Source: Plumapathes pennacea (taxonomy: Eukaryota; Cnidaria; Anthozoa; Antipatharia; Myriopathidae). From it: 64,000 nucleotides of DNA. The notes below the pieces were generated by a model. It ran no database searches. It saw only the letters and a program-made list of their open reading frames with translations, and was not told the origin of the DNA. How positions within the stretch are numbered: the first letter of the stretch is position 1; each line of letters starts with the position of its first letter. Of this stretch, positions 23,401 to 54,008 are shown in pieces. Position numbers and translations under genes: made by a program. The DNA is taken from contig OZ038462.1 in NCBI GenBank assembly GCA_964036295.1, positions 18,171,264 to 18,235,263 on the forward strand, given 5' to 3'.

Positions 23401-24125
23401 AAAGAAAGATGGGCATGTCGACTATGCAAACGTCTGCTAGCAGTTCGGGGACTTTAAATTTGGAAGATACTTAGTCTAAATTTGGAAGATCATATCAGAC
23501 TTTTGTTACAAGTTAGACATAAGAAAATGTTTTAAGGCCTCGTCACACCTGTCAAAGTCTTCATTCCCACGCCAAATCCGTTTTGTTTTGCCGCAGCACC
23601 TGTTTCACACTTTGGCTCAAATTGCGCCACCTGAAGGTGAAGATTCCACATGCCTACAGTATTCTATAAAGTTCCTGGGACGAAGTTTTGTGATGCGATG
23701 TTGCGTTAAAAATAGCTCAGAGTCCGGCTGTTTAAAGCTCGATTAGGCTAATCCAGAATAATCCTCGGATCCCTCGGATCAGCCAGCCGGGCTTGGGACA
23801 TAAAAACGAGTCTCCCTCCCGTCCCCACCCTCCTCTTTTTTCCTCCGCCGCACGATCTGCTCTTGAACTTACGCTCACCTGATAAGATTTTGGGCGTTTA
23901 CAAAACCTATCCGGTACGGAGAGGCTTTAGCCAAATGAACTATCTCGATAGAGTGTAAATACGAGGTCCGCCTGGAGTGGCTTTGCCCTTCAGATCATTC
24001 AGTGCAATCAAAGCGTTATGAAAACCACAGAATGCGAACTACTTTCAGAAGCGGAGCGCAGCAACGACGCTCTGTTCCAAAATTCGCACCGAAAAGCAGC
24101 GTACCAGACGTAAACGGAAGGCCTA
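20498..24125. other. Intergenic stretch after Mos, no supported gene
   Basis: No splice-consistent gene seen. A minus-strand frame at 20787-20972 (61 codons) has no motif. Poly-A/T tracts occur at about 22697-22721, 23030-23049 and 23234-23257. A possible Mos polyadenylation signal AATAAA lies at about 22081. The rest looks like unique AT-rich DNA. Confidence 0.35.
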
Positions 24126-24127
24126 GC

Positions 24128-24350
24128 TGGTATGTTTTCGGTACGCTACGAAAAGCCATCCGGTATTGTTCGGAACACTACGGAAATCTATCCGGTATGT
24201 TTTCGGGACGCTACGGAAAGCTATCCGGTATATTTTCGGGACGCTATGGAAATTAAAACGGTATGTTTTCGGAACGCTACAGAAATTTATCCGGTAAGTT
24301 TTCAGGTATGTTTTCGGGACGCTACGGAAAGGTATCTGGTATATTGTAAA
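24128..24350. repeat. 33-bp minisatellite, about 6.5 copies
   Basis: Unit GGTATGTTTTCGGGACGCTAC followed by GGAAAGCTATCC, starting at about 24129, 24162, 24194, 24227, 24260 and 24293, with a partial extra copy in the last unit. Because 33 is a multiple of three, open frames persist on both strands; none looks like a real protein. Confidence 0.85.
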
Positions 24351-24734
24351 ACCTAGACCGGGTTCCGAAGAGGATCCTGGATTCACTCTCTCAACCTTTT
24401 GACCAACAACTTGCTATAGTGCAGATATGTTATTTACATATTTGCTCTTTAAATATGTTATTTACTGAGAGGGAGGTCCGTATAGAGAAAAACTGGGACC
24501 AAGGTCTTGATACAGACCGACCAAACTCGGTAAATAACGGTTTTTTTTTTTTTTTTTACTTCACGGCTCGCCAAAGCACTCCACGAAATACACAGCGTAC
24601 TACACAATTAGTGCCAAATAATATATATACATGTGTACTGATCAAAGCTCATGCATAACATCAGTCGTTTTGTAAGCGAAACCGTCTCATTTTCCCAAAG
24701 AAACCGCATGCCGAGAATCGAACGGGAGTTTTGG

Positions 24735-24798
24735 GATTCAGTACCGTTGAGCAATATTTAGTACCGCTGAGTAATATTCAGTACCGTTGAGCAAATAA
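24735..24798. repeat. Short tandem repeat CAGTACCGTTGAGCAATATT
   Basis: Three consecutive units of about 23-24 bp, each starting TCAGTACCG(T/C)TGAG or TTAGTACCGCTGAG. No coding potential is seen. Confidence 0.7.
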
Positions 24799-25289
24799 CG
24801 TACTCCGCGATTCTTTGTGCATCCGAAATTATCAACACGCAAACTACGACGAGTAGGAGTCTATTCCATCTGACTCGTTTGAGAGTGATTTAGTTTAGTT
24901 TGGCCTGACTGCTCCTACTAAAATCTATTGAGTGATCGGGTATAGTACTCGATTGATCCAGTGGACTTTGTTTTGGACTGGGTAATAAGAACGTGTTGGT
25001 TCCCGGATGTATATAGAACATCAGATTGGCTTAAATAGTCACCCCTTTCAATGATATACGTATGGTGATAAATTGTATTTTGGAATCATTTATCTTACAT
25101 CTACACCTACAGACCTGCAAGTGGCAAATCAACTTAGGAGCTTAAAAAGTAATTTTGTGTAAAATTTCCCATGCTCTGTTATGAGGTTTTTGATTTTTGA
25201 TTTATTTTTTAATCAAATTTTAACAATGTGCACAGTCAATGTATGGGAGAAATTCAGAATGTAAATATTAACTCAACTCCTTGAGATGC

Positions 25290-25650
25290 GACACGTCAGG
25301 TGCGAGTAAGTGAACCGATTACGTCATGTGCGAGTGGCTATTGTGTTACGTGCAGGTGGAGGTAACGCTACGCATAAGTAGGGCTCACGTGGGATGCAAG
25401 TGACTGAACATTATATTACGCGCGAGCTGAGATCCCGTGAAATGCGTGTGCAAGTGATCATTACGTTATGTGCGAGTGGAGATAACGTTCCTGCGAGTTG
25501 AGATCACGTAAAATGTGTGTGAGCGACGATTACGTTATGTGCGAGTGGATATAACGTTCCCAAGAGTTGAGATCACGTGACATGCGAGTTACAGTACGTC
25601 ATGTGCAAGCGGATATAACGTTCCCGCGAGTTGAAATCACTCAGTCACGC
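25290..25650. repeat. Degenerate repeat with GTGCGAGTGGATATAACGTTCC units
   Basis: Blocks TTACGTTATGTGCGAGTGGA, TATAACGTTCCC and GAGTTGAGATCACGT recur in order at least three times, with a period of about 70 bases near the right end. Several copies contain CACGTG or near matches. Non-coding. Confidence 0.6.
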
Positions 25651-25734
25651 GAGATTCTAAAACACGTTGCACGAACGGATCGCATCACGTTTGAGCAGTA
25701 ATATATACAGTACTTTATACAAATCGATTTCCTT

Positions 25735-25925
25735 AAACTCTTCCACTCCCAAGAGTGATCAAGTTACATTTTCTCTCTTTCAGTCTCTCACAAGAGCTAT
25801 CTCATAAAGAAGGGAGAACTTGGCTTTTGATAACTTCCTGAGACGAAAGCTGATTAAAGTATCAGTTCTCGCTACACCACTCTTCTGCACTTTTAGCTTG
25901 AGAGTGAATGGGTTAAAGCACAAAC
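25735..25925. mobile_element. Copy of the ACTCCCAAGAGTGATCAA MITE family
   Basis: Begins TTCCACTCCCAAGAGTGATC and ends GAGAGTGAATGGGTTA, so the termini are inverted. The interior has the family block TTTCAGT.TCTCAC and GAACTTGGCTTTTGATA. Related copies lie at about 27655-27862, 37295-37502, 39728-39830, 42553-42848, 46833-46960 and 48898-49095. It is non-coding, and the superfamily is unknown. Confidence 0.65.
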
Positions 25926-26073
25926 AATACCTATCATAGAGTTGCACAAACTGAGCTCTTCTGTTTGGACTGTGGTGAGCTTTTTCGTTGTTCTTTTTCT
26001 GCAGGCTTCGGAGTTTCTTGTTGCGTCACGACCCTCTCCTCCACTTGCGATGCACTATATTCCTGGAATTAAT

Positions 26074-26121
26074 CACGTGAAACGTTTCATTAAATCACGT
26101 GAAAGCGTCAGTGATCACGTG
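26074..26121. promoter_or_regulatory. Cluster of three CACGTG E-box palindromes
   Basis: CACGTG at 26074-26079, 26096-26101 and 26116-26121, each in a (A/G)ATCACGTGAA context, followed by a CGCGTGAA near match. The spacing is close to two helical turns. It could bind bHLH-type factors, or simply be a decayed short tandem repeat. No gene start is adjacent; PACSIN ends about 560 bases away. Confidence 0.35.
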
Positions 26122-26179
26122 AAGTGCCAGTCGAGCCGCGTGAAAAGTCAGTACAGTAGTTACGTTAACATCACTATCA

Positions 26180-26222
26180 TCATCATCATTATCATCATCA
26201 TCATCAACAACAACAACAACAC
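26180..26222. repeat. ATC/AAC microsatellite
   Basis: A run of ATC trinucleotides followed by AAC trinucleotides. A poly-A tract of about 28 bases also occurs at 26636-26664, just beyond the end of the PACSIN exon. Confidence 0.85.
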
Positions 26223-26630
26223 AATTGCTACTTACTTATGTGTAAGTGTACTCATTGATAGCTTTTAGTTGCATGGGTATAGCTAGCTTAATTTTATCCC
26301 ACTCCTATTTTCTAAACGCTTTGTAGAGGTCGCACTTTCACACAGTACGCATAAAACCTGCGTATTTTACGCAGGAAAAACTCTTCGATACACAGTTTGC
26401 TGATAAGAGTGCGTTTTTTGTATGTAGTTCAGTGCGGAAATCAAAACCGAAACGTTTACAAACTAGCCCCTTTTTTCGCAGTGTTTTTGATGGCTTTTCA
26501 TCATTTAATTTTATTGTTTTTGAGTAGAGATTAAATTATTCCTGCTGCGTGACTAAAACAAATCCTTCATTTACGCGTTTTTCAAAAAGTCAGGGCGACC
26601 GCTGCGGCCCTTGCAGATCCTTCCGACCAG

Positions 26631-26667
<37 letters not shown>

Positions 26668-26711
26668 TTAGCAGCACTGATTTAGATGCTGTATGTTACC
26701 GGTATCTGTAC

Positions 26712-28576
26712 CTCAAACTCAGGCCAGTGAACAGGTGTTTCTGTGCCAAAGTTTACAGCCCACCAGGATAAATCTGATGCAACATCAGCACTGTCAAATG
26801 AACTTGCCATGGAACTGTAGATTTTTGCAATCCTAAAACATGATAAAGAAAGAAAAACTGACGTGGAAACCAGTCTGTAACCCTTTCATTATGCACATTC
26901 TCTTAACCATTTATAAAGAAAACATACAGTATGTGTGATGCAATGAGAATGTGACTTCGGCAACTAGTGACGTACCTGTCAAAATACTGGCTCAGTTCTA
27001 GCAGGCTGCAGTAGTCTTGTAGTGTCCGTTTAAAGAATGTTTTACGGCGTTCTTCAAACTCCTGTAAGCCATTGAACACGTAGCACATATCCTCCTTGTA
27101 CTTGGGGTTATAACTGGTGATGTCTCGGAAGCTCTCTTTGTATTTCACACAAGCATTCTCTGCGTCAGCTGATGCCCTCCTGGTCTTCTCCTTCAGTTTT
27201 TTCAATTGCTCTGCAGTTGCTGTGTCTTCCACGTTCTTCCAGGACATTTCCTTCTCCAGTTTCTCAGCTTGGTCTCTTGCTCGACAGGCAGTGTGATAAG
27301 CTCTCTTGCATTTTAATACTACGAAAAATAAGACAGTACTTTTAACCCTTTCAAACAGTAAGGATTAAGTTGACAGTTGATAATTGCCTAGATATTTACC
27401 ATATAGTAGACCGTATTGTATGGTATGGAGAACTTTCTTTTGATAGCTTGCTTAAGTGAAAGTTGATTAAACTATCACTTCTCTCTTCACTTATACTCTA
27501 TTTTCTTTTTAAAAGGCTGGGAAAATCTGCACTTTGAAATTGGAAGAGAAAGATGAACTAGCAAACCAGTTTATTTGATTAAGTGCTGCATACTGTAGTA
27601 TGTATGGTATCTATTTTGTTGTCAATCTTTTGTTGGCATATTCTCCCAACCTTTTAAGAAGAAAATATGTACATGTATGAGTGATGATTGCAGTGAGAAC
27701 TGATAGTTGAATCAACTTTCATCTGTAAGCAAGCTATCAAAAGTCATATTCTCCATACTGTTTGATATGTCTTTGGTGTGAGAAAGTGAAGGAGAAAATT
27801 GAAGTTGATCACTCTTGGGATAGCCTGCATTAGTTCTTGGGAGTGAAAGATTCAGAAGCAAACCTCTCCTTTCAATATATACTGTACACAGGCAGTACAT
27901 GTAGTTCTGTATGAAGGAAATGACAGTTCATCTCTCTTGCTTGTGTTCAAGGCTCAGCATTCAGATAAAGTAGTTTTCTCCCAACAAAATTTAAACATAG
28001 CAAATGATTTGAATGCAGGAGCATGAACAATATGCTGGTTGTGATCATCCAAGTAGTCTCTGACTGTTGCTGGTTACTGCAGTTTTAACTACATGAGCAA
28101 AAGTCATCTTCATAGTTAAGTGAAGAGGTTTTGCCCTGAATCTTGTCAAGCATCTCACTAAACCTCTCCTTGAAACTTTTGTTCAGGTAAAGCAGTCAAA
28201 ACATCAGTCACCAACACAATATTGCTACTGTTATGTACTCTCTCCCAGATCACAGCCAATCTACTATTCACATAATTATACAGTGAAAGCAGCCCATGTC
28301 CAGAATCTTGGCAAGATCTTGCTAAGATCTTGCTAAGATCTTGCCAAGATCTTACCAAGATCTTAAATAAGATCTTCCAAGATCCTGAAAGATCTTGCAC
28401 GGTCTTACCAAGATCCTGCAGGATCTTGGCAAGAACTTACAAGATCATGGCAAGATCCCAGAAGAACTTACAGTAATTAAGATAAGATCTTGGGGGATCT
28501 TACAGGATCTTACAAGATCTTGCCAAGATTCTGGACATGGCAGTACAACCCCCTTAGGGATTGGTCACACCTATAT

Positions 28577-28611
<35 letters not shown>

Positions 28612-31130
28612 AGGGGGATACAGCAACTAGGAAAAGAGTGGGAAAGGCCAATATTGAAATGACCAGGTTTTCTTTGTCTATGATTTATGGAGGATTTGTG
28701 TAACCATACTGAAAAGTAACTGGAAATGATCAATAAATAGAACAAGGCAGAGCTTAAACAAGAACATCCAGCATGCACACACATACTGTACCTTCATCAT
28801 ACTTCTTTGCCCAAGGCTTCTGAGCCTTGCTAAATTTTTCCTCTGCATTCTTGGTTTCCTTCCAGCTCAAGAGAGACTTGTGATAGTTTGAAGTCTTCCA
28901 TGTTGTTATGCTGTTGTACACTTGGTTTAACATCTTTTGTTGTAGTTCCATGTGAATCTGTGCAATTTCATCTGCCTCAACAGTCATGCTTTGCCATGAA
29001 GTCTTCACACTGGCATACTCAGAGCCCTTGTCAATCAGGTCCTTCCACTTTCTGGACCAACCTACAGTTAAATGACATAATTTTTTATCGCAATTTAATT
29101 GGCACCAATATTACTTCTGAGCTGATAATTTTTTTACAAATTCTCTGCACCATATCTAATGCATAAATGATGCAAATATTATCAGTTATTCATTCATGCA
29201 AACTGACTTGTGAACAACAGTTCAGCTCAGAGATAAATAATGCACATGCGATTAAAACTTGTATGATATGCATCAAAAGCATGTCTATACATTTGATTCA
29301 TCACATTTTTCATTGTTTTTGAAGCTATTTGCAATTTACAAATAGCTTCAATCTATGTCAGCACCTTTGGCGATAGGTGATTAGCCATTCCGCCCATCTC
29401 ATTAGGTCATTAATATCTCCCCTCTAAGTGGCAAAAACTACTGAGAGGGGAGGGGCAGTGAAATATTATCCATATAAAAGCTGCCATGGTACAGGACCTG
29501 TGAGAAACTTTGTGCTATTTAGCTCAAAGAATTGCACAGAAAGACTTCCAGTAAGAGTTTACGTGCTAATGACCGCACACAAAAGAAAGAACACAGCTGC
29601 ATGATCTGTATGGTATGACCAAGACATGTGTTTTATCAAACTCAAGGTAAAGCATATTCAGTTCCACAAGAAACAGGTTTGTTTGGCTTGACTGTGTCAC
29701 TTTATGAAACTATAGTAGAACGGTCCAGCTAACTTAAACTCCCAAGGGAAGCAAGAAATAGTTCAAGTTAGCGGGAGTTTGAGTTCGAGAGCCAATAGTA
29801 AATGACTGAAAGGGAAATCCAAGGGAAATGGGTCTGAGTTTGAGATAGCGGGGAGTTCGAGTTAACCAAGTTCGAGTTACAGTAGCGGGGTTCTATTGTA
29901 TTATAAAGAGTCAAAATCTGGTAATTACCTTGCAGAAATTTACACAACGACCTGAACACATTTTGGTAAGCTATATTTTGCTCCTTGTGTGTCGATCAGC
30001 TCAAACTAACTGATATTAAACTGTCGTGTTTGCGCATTTATGTTTGGTCATGCATATAGCTGGTATAGTGAAAAGCCCTGATCAAACGGTGATGATAGTC
30101 AATGATTATAATTCAAACTCTCACGCCCAGTTGAACACAAACTATCAGGCACTACCATGCACTATCATGGACTATCATCAACTGGCAAATAGCTTCATGT
30201 ACTGTATGCTTTGCGGACCTACAGTGTATGTTTGCTCTTGTCACAGCCAAGTGGGGTGGGTGATCCAACTCTGCAAGAGGTGCCCATGCATATTGCAATC
30301 AGAGGTGGTTTAAAGCTGGGGGGTCCAAATCCACAGTGCATTAGCGGGCACGCAAAAAGCCTGAAGTGATAAATTACATGTATATCACATGGTGGAAGTT
30401 TGGTTCATTTGACCAGGTCCTGCACAAGACTTCCCGTTCCCGGAATTTTGGGAATTTGGTCCTGGAGAGCCTTATGACTTAATTTTGACAATCACGCAAT
30501 TTGACATAGAATGAAACAGCTACACAAACAAGGATGCTATCTATCTCTTCACAAGATGTCAAAATGGATCAATGTGATAAATAATACTAACAGTAGAAGC
30601 GGCAGCTGACCTTGTAACTTGGTGGCGTACAATCCTTCGATCTCCGCTCGCTCACTGACCAGTTTCAACATGTCCTCACACAGTTTCACTCCATCGTCTA
30701 CTCGTTTAACGGTTCGCTTGTAGTTATTCGGTGCCCAGAAGTCAAATCGCGGAACTGCAGCGTTCTCTGGCGGCCGAGGGATCATCCCAGCGGGGGAAGA
30801 TGGCGCCATTTCGCTGCCTACACGTCGATCATCACCAGTTAGTCCGTCGAGTGATGGATAACACAGCACGGCATTTTCAGTTGGAGATTGCGGTTTGCCA
30901 ATGACGGGTTTTGGATCTTCCTTCACTGGTGGTGATGCGGGTTTCTCATTTTGATTATTTTCAGCCTCTAGCGACGAAGAACTCGACGTGTAAAGCTCGA
31001 GATCAGATTCCAGCGTTGTGTTTGCGGCTTCATCGATGTGTAGGCGATCCTGAGGTTTCTCCTCTGCTGACTGTGTTCCTTCGGTCTCTCCATGCGACGG
31101 GCTCGGTTCGAAATTTGGAGCAATCTCCAT
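26712..31130 (-). CDS. PACSIN: PACSIN/syndapin-type F-BAR protein, four exons seen, C-terminus open
   Basis: Minus-strand exons 31130-30611, 29061-28792, 27318-26976 and 26832-26712 join in phase (1, 1, 2) to 418 codons. The F-BAR domain starts near residue 130 with FDFWAPNNYKRTVKRVDDG and continues through KWKDLIDKG, KAQKPWAKK, a KRAYHTACRARDQ helix and ends at HWPEFE, as in PACSINs. F-BAR dimers bend membranes during endocytosis; PACSIN SH3 domains bind dynamin and N-WASP. Oddities: about 127 polar, Ser/Glu/Pro-rich residues precede the F-BAR (vertebrates have about 15), and I find no SH3 exon. Exon 4 either splices at GAG|GTACAG (26711) to an exon I cannot locate, or reads through ten codons to TAA at 26682-26684. 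An internal ATG at 30809 with a good start context would give a short, vertebrate-like leader. Confidence 0.85.
27655..27862. mobile_element. Copy of the ACTCCCAAGAGTGATCAA MITE family, PACSIN intron
   Basis: In the opposite orientation to the 25735 copy. Contains ATCAACTTTCATCTGTAAGCAAGCTATC, CATACTGTTTGATA and GTTGATCACTCTTGGGATAG. A further fragment of the family (TTTCAAACAGTAAGGATTAAG, AGAACTTTCTTTTGATAGC) lies at about 27345-27505. Non-coding. Confidence 0.55.
28294..28540. mobile_element. 247-bp inverted-repeat element made of AAGATCTTG palindromes, PACSIN intron
   Basis: The outer 28 bases are perfect inverted copies (starting CCATGTCCAGAATCTTGG, left at 28294-28321, right at 28513-28540). 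Almost the whole interior is a tandem of roughly 11-12-bp units around the self-complementary core AAGATCTT, separated by GC or CC. The element can therefore fold as one long hairpin or many small ones. It is non-coding and lies in an intron of the PACSIN gene. No clear target duplication is visible. Confidence 0.75.
28578..28610. repeat. Poly-G tract, about 32 bases
   Basis: An uninterrupted G run in the intron of the PACSIN gene, 40 bases from the inverted-repeat element. On the PACSIN strand it is poly-C; on the + strand it could form a G-quadruplex. Its exact length is uncertain in any assembly. Confidence 0.9.
29715..29899. mobile_element. MITE with TAGAAC ends and TA duplication, PACSIN intron
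   Basis: Left end TAGTAGAACGG and right end (reverse complement) CAATAGAACCCC are flanked by TA. The interior repeats AACTCGAACTCCC and its complement. It resembles Tc1/mariner/pogo-type MITEs; the ends are diverged, so this is an older copy. Confidence 0.45.
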
Positions 31131-31507
31131 TTTACGGCCAATATTATTTATCAACACTTCAGTTTCCACAACAAAATTTTTGTTTGATCAGCGGATCGCG
31201 CTCACGTTTTGATCGTGGGCTCAGCTTTTACGAACCCGGCCTCAGGACTCCCCGCGCCAAGCCTGGCTCAGCAGTTTACTCGTCTCGACCGGTCGCGTCC
31301 TCTCAACATGGTCTCGAACCTAAGATCAAAGACTATTTACAATTGTTATCTTGGCGAAAATTATCATATATCGATAATGTACGTCATGCGCGTGGTATTA
31401 GAGCATTTCGAAAAGCTCTGTTTTCGCCGTCCACACCGTACAACATGAAACCGGACTTTTCTACCCACGCTGAAGAGCGTTTTCGAAAATATATGAGCCA
31501 TATAGGT

Positions 31508-31710
31508 ATGTGCCGCCCCAAAGGGTATCATTTTCAGCATTTTAGTCTGAAATATGGTATCGATTTTAGCATTTTAGTCTGAAATAGGGTCGGAGATTTT
31601 GATATTTGGTCTGAAATAGGGCCGAAAATTGCGCATTTTGGACTGAAGTAGGGTTGAAAATCGCAAATTTTGGTCTGAAATAGGGTAAGGGTTTTCAGTC
31701 CCGGGCGGCA
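31508..31710. mobile_element. Element with TGTGCCGCCC ends and internal 36-bp tandem repeat
   Basis: TGTGCCGCCC near 31510 and its reverse complement GGGCGGCACA near 31703-31712 bracket about five degenerate units containing TTTTGGTCTGAAATAGGG. It lies between the divergent PACSIN and DOP1 genes. Non-coding. Confidence 0.6.
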
Positions 31711-31737
31711 CACACTCCCACCCAAAATTTTGAGGAG

Positions 31738-31866
31738 GCTAAAGCAGGGTTATTATGAATGGCCGTTGCAATTATTCGTAATAGAAGAAGCGACGATACA
31801 AAGGTACATCCCATATGGATGAAGGGCCTGGTGTCTCGGAGGCTCATAGCTGATTGGATACATGAC
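31738..31866. repeat. Dispersed repeat, same as 55609-55732
   Basis: Shares with 55609-55732, in the same orientation, the long block GAGCGACGATACAAAGGTACA (here AAGCGACG...), ATATGGATGAAGGGCCTGGT and CTGATTGGATACAT. Identity over about 110 bp looks high. Its type is unknown; no terminal repeats are visible. Confidence 0.7.
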
Positions 31867-31895
31867 TCACACGACCAAGGGAGGTGAACTAAAAT

Positions 31896-32056
<161 letters not shown>

Positions 32057-33188
32057 TGAAGGACAGACAACTTAACTATAAACAGTTGGTGAATTTCAAT
32101 TTTTTGAGGTGATCTTGCTATAGTACAGTTTGATGTATTCCTTCCAATACGTAAGGGATTGTGGTACGCGCACACTAGAAGGGATGCACAAAAATGACTC
32201 TATCTCATAGGACTCAAACGACTAAAAGAGTTGAGTTGAGCAGCTGTATAATTGACGGAAAGACAAATTAACGATAAGTAATTTGATTAGTAAAAATGTT
32301 CGTCCCCACCGAGTAGGATTGGACAAATTATGCTCATAAATTGGCGAATTATTTCTGCCGGTAGTGCAAGTGAAAATCGTGAATTATGCTCAAAATTTTG
32401 CTCGGGGAACAAAATTATGCTCGAATTATGCTCCGATACGCGCCTCGTCCCAGTCCCTTGCCGCGTATGGTTTGCCCCGAGCGTGCGGGCGCGTTTTAGC
32501 GAATGTTGAGCGAATCACAAGATATTTTCGATTTGTTTCATTAATCTTTCTTACAACTGTAATGCATGTCTTTGCCTTACTGATTTTTTTCATATTATGC
32601 TTAAATTATGCTCGAAAATGCGGAATTATTGCGGCATATGGTTAGCTGCCCGAAGTAGTGAGTTAGGATCAAACTATGCCGGCAGAATTTTTCCAAGCCT
32701 ACACGGCAGAGTAACAACGCTGACCAACGGAAGTGACGTATGTGTCCAGCGGAGCATGCCATGGTGCTATAACTTAGTGACCGAGCTTTACAAGAAACAT
32801 CCAAGATGGCACAGAAACTGTGATGGAAAGTACGGTATGACCTCTGGTCGCAAATAATTACACTGGAGACTACATTTCCCATGGCCGACTCACCAAGTCT
32901 TCTTCGTTAAGCATCAAAAAATGAGTGGAAAGGAAAACTGAGAAATTTAACTTGTCATTGGTTCCCCTATGTACATTTAATGGCTATACTGAACGCCGTC
33001 AAAGTCTTCAAACTGCACTGTCGAGAAGCTCTCATGGAGTATATGGAGTATGACTCAGGTCGATTGCTGTAGGATTTAGCCGCAACGTTTACCAATAATT
33101 CAACGGACTTGGGCGTTGCCTCGAACATTAAATCTCGCTTCACTTCGTTTCATTGTATGTTTCGCTTTCGCGACCTTCATACAGAAGC

Positions 33189-54008
<20,820 letters not shown>

